From the NCBI RefSeq assembly GCF_001422725.1, contig NZ_LMMA01000002.1, forward strand, positions 81,003 to 145,002: a DNA stretch of 64,000 nt, read 5' to 3'. Origin of the DNA: Flavobacterium sp. Leaf82 (GTDB lineage: Bacteria; Bacteroidota; Bacteroidia; Flavobacteriales; Flavobacteriaceae). Below, one piece after another: positions 30,389-39,266 of this stretch. The notes below the pieces were generated by a model. It did not search any database. It was not told the origin of the DNA and worked only from the letters and a program-made list of their open reading frames with translations. How positions within the stretch are numbered: position 1 is the stretch's first letter; each line of letters begins with the position of its first letter. The position numbers and the translations under genes are program-made.

Positions 30389-31822
30389 ATGGTTTTTAGA
30401 TTAATTATAGTATTGTTTCTTTTTAGTGTTGGAGTTTCTTCTCAAGAAAAATTTATCAAACACAAAATATCAAAAGGAGAGAACCTTACTGTAATTGCTA
30501 AAAAATATGGTGTAAAAGCCAAAGATATCAAGGAGGCCAATCCTAATGCTCCTAAAGTTTTAAAACTAAATTCGGTTCTTTTAATTCCGAATACAGATAA
30601 AAAAGTCACTGCTAAAAAAACTGAAACCATTGCAAGTACAACTACAGCAACTTCAGGTTCAGCTCTTCACGAAGTTCTCGAAAAAGAAACCCTGTGGGCA
30701 ATCTCAAAAAAATATAATATCTCTGTTGAAGATTTAAAAAAAGTAAATCCGTCGCTCGAAAGTGAAGGTTTGAAAATAGGACAAAAACTTAACATTCCGT
30801 CTAATGCAATTGTATCAGTCGAGAATGTAACAAAAAATCAGAACACAGTAAAACCGGAATTAATTCCTTCAACAGATGTTGAGGTTATAGTCGAGGTAAA
30901 ACCTAAAGAAACAAAATATCTTATTGCTAAAAAATACGGAATAACAGTTGCAGAACTGGAAAAACAAAATCCATCTATTAAAGGAAAATTACCAGTTGGT
31001 TATCTTCTGAAAATTAGAACTACACAAGAAAAAGCAAATCAGGAAAGCAACAATACTTCTGTGGCATCTCAAACTCAGATTGCTGAAACAGCGATTGGCA
31101 CTTTAGAAAATAAGGAAAAAACCGATGAAGTAAAGCCCGAAATTGTCTCTTCAAACAATGTAGAAGTAGCTGTTGAGGTACAGCCAAAAGAAACTAAATA
31201 TGCAATTGCAAAGAGATACGGAATAACGGTTGCAGAACTTGAAAGACAAAATCCAATTATCAAAGGTAAATTGCCAGTTGGTTATGTGTTAAAAATCAGC
31301 ACTACAAAAGAAAAAGCTGCGGCTGCAGGTATAATAGCGCCACAAATTAATGAGGGTTTATCAGAACCGTCTCAGGTTGTTGATAATTCTGAAATTAAAA
31401 AAGATACCACTACAGTATTCCGAATAAGCAATCATTCAGATTTAGTGAATCAACTGATTGTTAATGCAACTGAGAATATTGGGACTCGATACAGGTCAGG
31501 CGGTACTACAAAAGCAGGTTTTGATTGTTCGGGATTAATGATTTGTACCTTTAGTAATTTTGATATTAAATTGCCAAGAAGTTCTATTGAACAATCCAGA
31601 ATTGGAACGAAAGTAGGTACAGAAGAAGCTCAAAAAGGAGATTTGATTTTCTTTAAAACTAATGGAAGACGCCAAATCAATCATGTAGGTATGGTAGTAG
31701 AAGTAGCAGACGGGGAAATTAAATTTGTACATTCTTCAACTCATGGAGGAGTAATGATTTCTTCTACAAAAGAACCTTACTATCAAAGGACTTTTTCGCA
31801 GGTAAATCGAATCCTGCAATAA
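30389..31822 (+). CDS. LysM-repeat NlpC/P60 peptidoglycan hydrolase
   Basis: A secreted cell-wall endopeptidase that should cut between D-Glu and DAP in stem peptides. The 477-aa product has a signal peptide (residues 1-19, ending VSSQ). Four LysM domains follow, at about 22-66, 92-136, 165-210 and 259-304, which bind glycan. The C-terminal NlpC/P60 domain (about 345-477) has the catalytic Cys in FDCSGLM and His in NHVGMVVE, with a further His in FVHSS. LysM 3 and 4 with their linkers are a recent duplication (see findings). It is monocistronic, and the following genes are convergent. Confidence 0.93.
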   Translation: MVFRLIIVLFLFSVGVSSQEKFIKHKISKGENLTVIAKKYGVKAKDIKEANPNAPKVLKLNSVLLIPNTDKKVTAKKTETIASTTTATSGSALHEVLEKETLWAISKKYNISVEDLKKVNPSLESEGLKIGQKLNIPSNAIVSVENVTKNQNTVKPELIPSTDVEVIVEVKPKETKYLIAKKYGITVAELEKQNPSIKGKLPVGYLLKIRTTQEKANQESNNTSVASQTQIAETAIGTLENKEKTDEVKPEIVSSNNVEVAVEVQPKETKYAIAKRYGITVAELERQNPIIKGKLPVGYVLKISTTKEKAAAAGIIAPQINEGLSEPSQVVDNSEIKKDTTTVFRISNHSDLVNQLIVNATENIGTRYRSGGTTKAGFDCSGLMICTFSNFDIKLPRSSIEQSRIGTKVGTEEAQKGDLIFFKTNGRRQINHVGMVVEVADGEIKFVHSSTHGGVMISSTKEPYYQRTFSQVNRILQ

Positions 31823-31833
31823 TAATCAAGTAG

Positions 31834-32223
31834 TTAAGCAAATTTGAATTTTCTTTTAAATTCTTCAATCGGAAAAGGTTTGTTTAAAAATCCAGTCACA
31901 TAATCATTCTTATGAATGTGCTCAAGCTCATCATAATCTAAAGTTGATGATAAAACATAAATCTGAGTTTCTTTTTTAATCTCTTTATTTAATTTATGAA
32001 ACTCATCCAGAAATTCAAAACCATTCATTAATGGCATCTGTATGTCTAATAAAATAATTAGTGATAGAGTCTTTTTTTGAGTTTCAAGCCAATCAATTCC
32101 TTCCTTGCCATTATTAACGATAATAATTTGATCAATTTCCAGTACCTTTTTTAATAATTGAGTAATTACAAGCTGATCAATTAAATTGTCCTCAATTATC
32201 AGAAATACAGGTTTAGTTTGCAT
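31834..32223 (-). CDS. Single-domain response regulator
   Basis: A receiver-only (CheY-like) protein of 129 aa. It shows the acidic pocket EDN (about residues 10-12), the phospho-acceptor Asp in LLDIQMPLMNG (about 60) and the Lys of NKPF near the C-terminus (about 115). There is no output domain. It begins one base after the stop codon of the upstream histidine kinase gene, so it is very likely the kinase's partner. Output probably goes through protein contacts. Confidence 0.92.
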   Translation of the reverse strand: MQTKPVFLIIEDNLIDQLVITQLLKKVLEIDQIIIVNNGKEGIDWLETQKKTLSLIILLDIQMPLMNGFEFLDEFHKLNKEIKKETQIYVLSSTLDYDELEHIHKNDYVTGFLNKPFPIEEFKRKFKFA

Positions 32224-32224
32224 A

Positions 32225-33637
32225 TTAGTTAGGTATTGTTACAATGAATCTGCTTCCAATGGTGCTTTCAGAGAATACTGAAATATTTCCTTTTATATTT
32301 TCTACAGCTTCTTTTACAATGTAGAGTCCTAATCCTGAACCTTTGTTTTTGTTTGTGCCAAAGTACATTTCAAAAATATTGTCCTTAAATTCCTCTTTGA
32401 TTCCAATTCCGTTATCCAGTACCTCTATTTTATTACAACCGTCAACGAAGTACGTTTTTACGCTAATAAACATTTCTTGTTTATTGATATCTGCATATTT
32501 TATTGCATTTGAGAGTAAGTTAGAGATAATGATTTTTAGGCGTAACCCATCACTTTGAATTTCATCTACTAATAATTCTTTTGTAAAAGTAATGCGGCTG
32601 GCATTTTCAATATGCATTAATTGTGAGATTGCTTCATCAAATAATTCCTCCAGACTTACAGGTTCCATCACGACTTGTTTTCGTTTGTTTTTTGAATAAT
32701 CAATGATATCAATTATAAATTGATCTTGTTTAGTCAGGCTTTTGTGCATCAGATCTAGATAAGTTTTAATTTGGTCAATATTATCTTCTAATTGAGTAAT
32801 TTCTATTAAGCCCTTTAAGGATGTTATTGGTGATCTCAAATCATGTGATGCACTATAAACAAATCGATCTAATTCGCGATTAACAATAACCAGATTCTCA
32901 TTTTTTATCTCAATTTCTTTTTTAGAAACAAGTAATCGTTTTACCATTATCGAATAATAAGAACATACACTCAGTACAATTATTAAAATGAATACAATAT
33001 TTGTAATAATTAAAAGATTCTTGATTTTACGGGTTCCTTCTCCCAGCGTATTCGAGAAATTACGCTCATTTACGGTGAGTTTATCGCTGATAGAAATAAT
33101 TTGCTTTAAAAAAATTTGCTGACTTGCCGGAGTTAGAATTCCGTGACTAATTTCGGCATTAACTTGTTGTCCAACAATGAATAATTTAAAAATGAGTTCG
33201 TCGCCTTGTCCCCATTCATTAATCGCTTTTGCCAAGAAAGAAACTTGCTGAAAATTTACAAATAGCCAAACAAGATCATCTAAATCATCTCTATGATTTC
33301 GACCAATTAAAAAACCTTCACGTGCGATCTTATTATCACCTGCTTTTAAAAGTGTTTTTCTGGCAATACCATCACCCTGAGGAACTTTTAATTCTTCCAG
33401 ATATTGTTTCCATTGATTGGGATCTTTGGTATAGAGATAGGTAATGAGATGTCTGGAGGCGTCTTTTTGTCCTTTCGAGTAATGTGATTCTCCGTTAACA
33501 TATGCTCTGTTAGCAGATAATATCTTTATAGTAAAAAAATTAATACAAATTAGCAACGCACAAGAAGCAAATACAATAAGCAATAGAATGAAAACATTCG
33601 GGAAACGTATGTTTCTAAAAAACGAACTCTTAGACAT
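32225..33637 (-). CDS. Membrane sensor histidine kinase
   Basis: The product is 470 aa from the ATG at 33637 (MSKSSFFRNIRFPNVF); the longer reading frame up to 33793 adds 52 residues of non-family-like, basic sequence before the first membrane span. Two spans (about residues 13-35 and 190-215) flank an extracytoplasmic helical sensor domain of about 150 residues, CHASE3-like in size. The HisKA box is YSASHDLRSPITSLKG. The ATPase domain has NLLSNAIKYA, VLDNGIGI and GSGLGLYIVKEA. The partner receiver gene follows by one base. The signal is unknown. Confidence 0.92.
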   Translation of the reverse strand: MSKSSFFRNIRFPNVFILLLIVFASCALLICINFFTIKILSANRAYVNGESHYSKGQKDASRHLITYLYTKDPNQWKQYLEELKVPQGDGIARKTLLKAGDNKIAREGFLIGRNHRDDLDDLVWLFVNFQQVSFLAKAINEWGQGDELIFKLFIVGQQVNAEISHGILTPASQQIFLKQIISISDKLTVNERNFSNTLGEGTRKIKNLLIITNIVFILIIVLSVCSYYSIMVKRLLVSKKEIEIKNENLVIVNRELDRFVYSASHDLRSPITSLKGLIEITQLEDNIDQIKTYLDLMHKSLTKQDQFIIDIIDYSKNKRKQVVMEPVSLEELFDEAISQLMHIENASRITFTKELLVDEIQSDGLRLKIIISNLLSNAIKYADINKQEMFISVKTYFVDGCNKIEVLDNGIGIKEEFKDNIFEMYFGTNKNKGSGLGLYIVKEAVENIKGNISVFSESTIGSRFIVTIPN

Positions 33638-34141
33638 AACTTTAGATTTGTAGGTTAATAATTTTCTGTGTCTGATAAGAGTGTTTGTCTGAACATGTCT
33701 TCTGTAAATAAGCTTTTGGGTTAGCTGCTTTAACAGGTTGTAAAAGTAAACAATTGTTAACGAAAAGTTTGTTTTTTTAAGACTGATGAACACTTATCCC
33801 AAATTTAATAAAAAAAAGATACGATTCGACAGTAGATATATTTTTTCTTGTTAAATTGATTTGGTAAGTATAATGTATTGATAATAAGTATTTTATATTA
33901 TTTTTAAGCCTTGTTTTTAGAGAAATCAAATCATTAAAACTAAAAATGAAGATTGGTTATTAAATAAAAAATAGAACTTTTTTGTTTAGCTTAGATAATG
34001 AAGTAAATATAGTTTTCCGGAATATTTATTTTATTTAAAAGAAGACTCCGTTTATCATGAGATATTTTGACTTTCTAATTTTTTGTTAGAAATACTTTTG
34101 TAAGTATTCAATAGTAAAACTCCTGAAGTATAATCATGTTT
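33638..34141. other. Intergenic region without recognisable gene
   Basis: 504 bp of very AT-rich sequence upstream of the kinase gene. On the minus strand TAAATTTG (33800-33807) fits the -7 consensus but no TTG is properly spaced. I see no RNA gene or conserved ORF here. Confidence 0.45.
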
Positions 34142-34543
34142 TTATTGAAGTTCATGCCAAAAATGTCCACAACCATTTTTACATTCCGTGTTTCTTCTTT
34201 CAGTATCAGTTACTTTAAAAATCCAAAGTAATGAAGTTATTATTTTTTTATTTTCGTTTTTAGGAAGTTCAGATAATTTACTAAGAGCAATTTTTAAAGA
34301 AAATCTTTTTAGAAATATAATAGGTGTGTGGGTTGGCTTTAATGGAATTGTATGAATTGCCTTTTGATATGTTTCTGTATTATAATCAGTTTTATCAGGA
34401 ATAGAGTTAAATATGTAATTTTTTAAAGTTGTAAAAAGTCTTTCGAAATTATATTCCGGATCTTCGAATAAAAGCTTTATACCAAGATTAACGTCTATTT
34501 TATCTTGGGCAACTTTATTAATTATTTCTTCTGTTTGAGACAT
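34142..34543 (-). CDS. Hypothetical protein, DUF5958-like
   Basis: 133 aa from the ATG at 34543 (MSQTEEIINKVAQDK); an ATG three codons earlier is possible. The sequence is mostly helical, with no signal peptide or membrane span. The pattern of a short N-terminal NKVAQ helix, a LKPTHTPIIFL segment (about residues 69-79) and a C-terminal LLWIFKVTDTERRNTECKN resembles the DUF5958 family as I remember it. No function is known. It lies in a group of small unrelated minus-strand genes. Confidence 0.7.
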   Translation of the reverse strand: MSQTEEIINKVAQDKIDVNLGIKLLFEDPEYNFERLFTTLKNYIFNSIPDKTDYNTETYQKAIHTIPLKPTHTPIIFLKRFSLKIALSKLSELPKNENKKIITSLLWIFKVTDTERRNTECKNGCGHFWHELQ

Positions 34544-34654
34544 TTTGTGCATGAAAAAAGACTTCTATTTGTATAAATTATTGTGTTATACTACTGACCT
34601 TTATTACCGCTAAAATATAAAATATCCTTTTGATTTGTTTTAAAATTACAATTC

Positions 34655-35092
34655 TTATTGACCCTTTTTATATTCTTTAATATCCTCAGAACCATCACTA
34701 AAAGTTTGAATTATAGATAGTGTATTGTTTTTTTCTATAAAAATAATTTTTTCGTCATATTGAGAATCTCTCCATCTTCCATCTATATTTGACCACAGAA
34801 TTTTGTTGCCATCAAATATTATTTTATACTCAAATTTCTTTCTATCTGATTTTCTAAAATATGACACATAGTATAAGTTATCTTTTTTGAGCGCACTAAT
34901 TATTTTAGGTTGTTGCCCCATAATTGATGCCATAGTGTATCTGGCAATATCTTTATAAGTAAATACCTTTAATGTAATTTCTTCCATTTTATTTACTTTT
35001 TTAATTTGATCTTCAATGATGATTTCTTTTTTTTCGTTTTGTTTACAACCAAGAGTAAGAATAAGGATTAAAAAAGATATAATTAATTTCAT
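34655..35092 (-). CDS. Hypothetical lipoprotein
   Basis: 145 aa with a type II signal peptide: a hydrophobic core followed by a lipobox ending in Cys16 (LTLGCKQNEKK). The mature part (about 130 residues) has alternating charged and aromatic segments, likely beta strands (FEYKIIFDGNKILWSNIDGR). I do not recognise a family. It is flanked by other small genes of unknown function. AT content is even higher than in the core genes. Confidence 0.7.
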   Translation of the reverse strand: MKLIISFLILILTLGCKQNEKKEIIIEDQIKKVNKMEEITLKVFTYKDIARYTMASIMGQQPKIISALKKDNLYYVSYFRKSDRKKFEYKIIFDGNKILWSNIDGRWRDSQYDEKIIFIEKNNTLSIIQTFSDGSEDIKEYKKGQ

Positions 35093-35202
35093 TTTTTTTT
35101 TTTTTGATTTAGTTAATTTGAAGTGTCATTTTACTTATCTTCTTCTTGGAGCACTTCGTGTATGCGGAGCAACGTAAGTTCCATTTTTTCTTGTATAACC
35201 TT

Positions 35203-35547
35203 TTACCTGAACGGTTCCTGCTGATTAAGTTTTTGTTGAGGATTATTATAACTATTGTTTGAAAGATTGTTATTGCTTAAATTGTTATTATTTGAATTGC
35301 GAGAAAAACTCGAATTACTATATATAGGATTTATAACCCACCCTTTAAAATTCCTCCATTTTAGTTTTCTTATTTTTTTATCGCTTCTATTAATATATGC
35401 ACCAGATCCTTTTGGAATTACAGTAACTGATTCTTTTCCATTTTTTGAAGTGAAAATTGTAGTGTCCTCATCGATGTTAACAAAATAATAGTTAGTAGCA
35501 CATGAATTAAGAATAAGTAATAACAGAATCAGAGAGAATTTTTTCAT
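35203..35547 (-). CDS. Hypothetical lipoprotein, C-terminus probably frameshifted
   Basis: 114 aa as read. A type II signal peptide ends in a lipobox with Cys16 (ILNSCATNYYFV). A small SH3-like region follows (about residues 22-75, with VTVIPKGSGAYI and FKGWVINP), then an Asn/Ser-rich linker. The frame stops at 35203. Starting inside codon 109, another reading frame (35218 down to 35135) encodes GTVQVKGYTRKNGTYV then a HTRSAPRRR tail, which is a C-terminal motif common in flavobacterial proteins. The intact gene would therefore span 35135-35547. Either a one-base deletion or a sequence error explains this. Confidence 0.7.
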   Translation of the reverse strand: MKKFSLILLLLILNSCATNYYFVNIDEDTTIFTSKNGKESVTVIPKGSGAYINRSDKKIRKLKWRNFKGWVINPIYSNSSFSRNSNNNNLSNNNLSNNSYNNPQQKLNQQEPFR

Positions 35548-35596
35548 AGTTATTGATCTAAAACAAATATAATTTAAGTAATTGTTTTTACTAAGA

Positions 35597-35812
35597 TTAA
35601 GAGAATATAGACATTAGAAATATGAACAAGAATATAACTCCGATTGTGACAACAATAAACATACATCCGAAATTTAATGTCTGAAGAAAACAACCTTCAC
35701 TATTTTTTACTGTTATTTCATTACCAGACTTAATTGGATAGGCACATTGTGGACATTTGTTGGCTTGATCTGACACCCTTGTATTGCATTCAGGACAGTT
35801 AATAATTGGCAT
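35597..35812 (-). CDS. Small zinc-ribbon membrane protein
   Basis: 71 aa. Two CxxC pairs at the N-terminus (CPECN about residues 6-10 and CPQC about 20-23) form a zinc ribbon of the kind fused to many small membrane proteins. A single transmembrane helix follows (about 48-70, CMFIVVTIGVIFLFIFLMSI). The function is unknown. Confidence 0.75.
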   Translation of the reverse strand: MPIINCPECNTRVSDQANKCPQCAYPIKSGNEITVKNSEGCFLQTLNFGCMFIVVTIGVIFLFIFLMSIFS

Positions 35813-36306
35813 AATAAGATTTTTTTAGATTTTGTATGTATTATTAAACGAAATATTTATTTGTAGTTAATTAATCTAATAATTGATTATTGTGAAAGAG
35901 ATAAATAATAAATAGTTTTCATTTGATTCCGTTTAGCTTAATACTCTTAATTGTATGTCAAATGTAAACAGATGAAAAAGTATAATTTTATGGAAATCCG
36001 TAAATGCAATTATTATCTAAAATCTAATGAAATCGAGGTTTGCTTGAAAGATTGAGTTGGTATGCCTTTTACAATAGTACAGGTGAATATCTGGATGCAA
36101 TAAAAGATAAAGCTGATCTCAAAGCTTAGACAAAATCCAGAGGGATAATACTATATTATTTTAGATCCTTCAGATTTGAATTTTTAATTTTAAATCTGCT
36201 TTAATATCCCTCAGCCTTAGACTTTAAATAAGAATTGAAATTTAAAATTTCACGATTTGGAATTTCAGAAAAAAGTATATCTTTAGCCAACCAAAAAAAC
36301 GAAACC
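35813..36306. other. Intergenic region with possible gene remnant
   Basis: 494 bp between the zinc-ribbon gene and the permease. At 36031-36129 (+) a stop-to-stop stretch reads as a protein-like tail: LSWYAFYNSTGEYLDAIKDK is visible and ends at TAG, but it lacks a good start codon. It may be the end of a decayed gene. The rest shows no feature. Confidence 0.3.
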
Positions 36307-37719
36307 ATGCAAGAAAACGATCAGGAAAATTTTAAAAGAGAACTTGGATTATTAGACGGAACCATGCTTGTGGTGGGGTCTATGATAGGATCTGGGATAT
36401 TTATTGTGAGTGCTGATATTGCCAGACAAGTAGGCTCTGCGGGATGGCTAACTTTAATTTGGCTAATCTCCGGATTAATTACCATTATTGCTGCTGTAAG
36501 TTATGGTGAGCTGAGTGCGATGTTTCCAAAAGCGGGAGGGCAATATGTATATCTGAAAGAAGCTTACAATAAGTTAATTGCTTTTTTATACGGCTGGAGT
36601 TTTTTTGCGGTAATTCAGACTGGAACAATTGCTGCTGTTGGTGTCGCTTTCTCGAAGTTTGCAGCTTATCTTTACGAACCTTTAAGTGACGAAAATATAT
36701 TGTATGAGTTAGGATCATTTAAACTCAATGCCGCTCAGATCGTGTCAATCCTTACTATTGTTTTATTGACATTTATTAATAGCCGCGGTGTAAAAAACGG
36801 AAAAATTCTGCAAACAGTTCTTACGATAATAAAAATTTTATCATTGTTAGGATTAATCGTATTTGGATTAACACTAGCAGCAAAAGCTTCAGTTTGGGAT
36901 GCTAACTGGGCAGATGCGTGGACAACACGTTCTTTTAATAAAGATACAGGATCATGGTTGCCTATTAGCGGAACAGCTTTAGTTACAGGAATTTCGGCAG
37001 CAATGGTTGGATCATTATTTTCCAGCGATGCCTGGAATGGTGTGACTTTTATTGCAGGAGAAATTAAAAACCCGAAACGGAACGTTGGTTTTAGTTTATT
37101 TTTAGGAACTTTTATTGTGACTATTATTTATGTTCTGACTAATTTAATGTATTTGGCAGTTGTTCCGTTAGACGAAATTGCAACAGCAAAATCAGATAGA
37201 GTAGCAGTAGTAGCTTCGCAATATATTTTTGGCGATATTGGAACTTTGATTATTGCGATTATGATTATGATTTCGACTTTTGCCTGTAACAATGGGTTAA
37301 TCATGGCTGGTGCAAGAGTTTATTATACAATGGCAAATGATGGTCTTTTCTTTAAAAAAGCAGCTATTTTAAATAAATCCAGTGTTCCGGCATGGGCACT
37401 TTGGGCACAATGTATTTGGGCTTCGGCTTTATGCCTGACAGGAAAATATGGTGATTTATTAGATTTTGTAATTATCATTGTTTTGATTTTCTATATTTTA
37501 ACGATCTACGGAATTTTTATCTTACGTAAAAAAATGCCAGATGCAGAAAGACCTTATAAAGCATTTGGATATCCTTTTCTACCAATGTTATATATTGTTA
37601 TTGCAACAGCAGTTTGTATTTCGTTATTGATTACAAAATTTTCTACTTGTGGTTGGGGCGTATTAATTATGCTAACAGGAATTCCAGTTTATTACTTGAC
37701 GAAACCTAAAGAAGTTTAA
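36307..37719 (+). CDS. APC-family amino acid permease
   Basis: An inner-membrane amino-acid/polyamine transporter of the APC superfamily. It is 470 aa from the ATG at 36307 (MQENDQENFKRELGLLDGTM); a TTG at 36235 would prepend 24 residues unlike the family. The conserved VGSMIGSGIFIV in helix 1 and about twelve hydrophobic spans are visible. A large extracellular Trp-rich loop (SVWDANWADAWTTRSFN) follows helix 6. The substrate cannot be assigned. It is monocistronic. Confidence 0.92.
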   Translation: MQENDQENFKRELGLLDGTMLVVGSMIGSGIFIVSADIARQVGSAGWLTLIWLISGLITIIAAVSYGELSAMFPKAGGQYVYLKEAYNKLIAFLYGWSFFAVIQTGTIAAVGVAFSKFAAYLYEPLSDENILYELGSFKLNAAQIVSILTIVLLTFINSRGVKNGKILQTVLTIIKILSLLGLIVFGLTLAAKASVWDANWADAWTTRSFNKDTGSWLPISGTALVTGISAAMVGSLFSSDAWNGVTFIAGEIKNPKRNVGFSLFLGTFIVTIIYVLTNLMYLAVVPLDEIATAKSDRVAVVASQYIFGDIGTLIIAIMIMISTFACNNGLIMAGARVYYTMANDGLFFKKAAILNKSSVPAWALWAQCIWASALCLTGKYGDLLDFVIIIVLIFYILTIYGIFILRKKMPDAERPYKAFGYPFLPMLYIVIATAVCISLLITKFSTCGWGVLIMLTGIPVYYLTKPKEV

Positions 37720-37848
37720 AAAGAGGTGCTAAGGTGCTGAGATACTAAGGCTCTAAGTTTAAATATGATAAAAGTTAGCCCGAGGTTGTACGGATTAAAC
37801 GGATTAACGCAGGTTTTCTTTTTTTACTTTGATTTTAATTAAAAATAT

Positions 37849-37879
37849 AAATGCCTTGTTTTTAGCAAGGCATTTTTTA
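37849..37879. terminator. Bidirectional terminator-like hairpin
   Basis: AAATGCCTTG pairs with CAAGGCATTT and is followed by T on the plus strand. It lies between the permease (+) and DUF1810 (-) genes. Elsewhere in this 295-bp gap are short AAGGTGCTGAG/CTAAGGCTCTAAG words, the same family as in the kdpB-kdpC gap. Confidence 0.7.
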
Positions 37880-38014
37880 TGGTCTATTTTGAGTAATAAA
37901 AAAACCGGTGCAAACCTGTTAAATCCGTAAAATCTGTGGGCTAAAAAAACACTACAATTTGCAAAAGCAAAAATGTAGTGTTAATTGAAAAAATCTAATG
38001 AATTGTGAACGGAA

Positions 38015-38476
38015 TTACACCATTTCAGTTTCAACAGAAGATTTTATAGATGAATTAATAATAGACAAAGTTAACGGATCAGATTCTCCAGAGAAAAAAG
38101 CTTCTAATACTTCCTGAAATATTGGATTTGTATTTTCTACTAAAGAAAATAATGTCATAGAAGAACGTAATTTACGCGCATCTAAATCTCCTAAAATTCC
38201 ATCTGCTGATTTTCTTTTAAAAGTCAAAATCAATTCCGAAATTTCGATAAGATGTTTTCCTAAAATAGGATGTTCAAGAAACTCAGTTGCTTCTTTTAAA
38301 TCGTTAATGGCATAATAATTTGCAGTATCACTCTGGCCTAATCCTTTAATCTGAGGAAAAATGAACCACATCCAGTGCGTCTCTTTTTTTCCTTTTTTGA
38401 TTTCAGAAAAAGCAGTAAGATAAAGTTTGTTTTGCGCATCTAAAAAACGCAATAAATCATTGTTGGAGTAAGCCAT
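38015..38476 (-). CDS. DUF1810 family protein
   Basis: 153 aa, the full length of the DUF1810 family. The hallmark HWMWFIFPQIKGLG (about residues 34-47) and the LGDLDARKLRSSMTLF segment are present. The family's function is unknown to me. It is predicted helical and cytoplasmic. It lies 156 bp after alkB in the minus-strand DNA-repair cluster, but the gap leaves open whether it is cotranscribed. Confidence 0.88.
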   Translation of the reverse strand: MAYSNNDLLRFLDAQNKLYLTAFSEIKKGKKETHWMWFIFPQIKGLGQSDTANYYAINDLKEATEFLEHPILGKHLIEISELILTFKRKSADGILGDLDARKLRSSMTLFSLVENTNPIFQEVLEAFFSGESDPLTLSIINSSIKSSVETEMV

Positions 38477-38632
38477 TGTGGAAATTTATATATAAAAAAA
38501 GGTTGCAAAAGTAGTAAAAAAGATAAGCTCTGCCTAATAAAAGGTTCATGTACTGAGTATTTTAACTTTTAGAGGAGGAATTTTCCTCGTCGTAAACAAG
38601 TGTAAAAAAACTCATTTTAAGTGATTTATAAT

Positions 38633-39259
38633 TTAGTCACTTCGGTTTGTTTGCCTAAAAGTTAAATTGATTCTGGGTAATACATTTCGGGCTGTTTTAG
38701 GTACCTGATGTTGCCAGAAACTGTTAGTTGTTCCTGCCATTAATAAAAAAGATCCGTGGTGGAGTGGAATTTCTACTTGCGGAATTTCTTTTTTAAATTT
38801 ATGACGCAACCTGAACATTCTGGTCTCTCCAAAAGTAACAGAAGCAATAACAGGATTTGGTCCTGAATTGTGTTCTTTATCGCTGTGCCATGAAACACCA
38901 TCATTGCCATTTCGATATAAATTAAGCAGCAAACTATTAAAATCAAGCTGAGTTTCTTTTTCGACTCTGCCTCTAATAGTCAATAATTCATAAGTCCAGT
39001 CAGGTCCGTTTTGATCTGCTCCGGGATTATCTTTGTCTTCATACCAGGAAATCATTCGCGGAGCCGTAACAATTTTATCATATATTTCCATTTCATATTC
39101 TCTCCATTTAGTTTGATGAAGTAATTTTTCATAAAAACGATCAGATTCTTCTTTAGTGAAGAAATTATCGATCAAAATAAGTTCTGCATCAGGCAGGTCA
39201 AAAACTTTTTTTCCTGCTAAACCTGTTGCAAATAATTCGGTATCGCTAAATAGTGTCAT
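38633..39259 (-). CDS. AlkB-like alpha-ketoglutarate-dependent dioxygenase
   Basis: Oxidative demethylation of alkylated bases in DNA or RNA using Fe(II) and 2-oxoglutarate. The product is 208 aa, the usual size for AlkB-family proteins. The iron ligands are visible as HSD in VSWHSDKEH (about residues 120-128) and a distal His in WQHQVPK (about 183). The 2-oxoglutarate-binding Arg pair lies in RINLTFR near the C-terminus. It begins 7 bp after the xth stop codon, indicating an operon with the repair genes upstream. Confidence 0.93.
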   Translation of the reverse strand: MTLFSDTELFATGLAGKKVFDLPDAELILIDNFFTKEESDRFYEKLLHQTKWREYEMEIYDKIVTAPRMISWYEDKDNPGADQNGPDWTYELLTIRGRVEKETQLDFNSLLLNLYRNGNDGVSWHSDKEHNSGPNPVIASVTFGETRMFRLRHKFKKEIPQVEIPLHHGSFLLMAGTTNSFWQHQVPKTARNVLPRINLTFRQTNRSD

Positions 39260-39266
39260 TGTTCAA

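Noticed and set aside
33638..33793. N-terminal extension of the histidine kinase to 33793
   Set aside because: The 52 extra residues are basic and precede a normal kinase start with a membrane helix; no family support.
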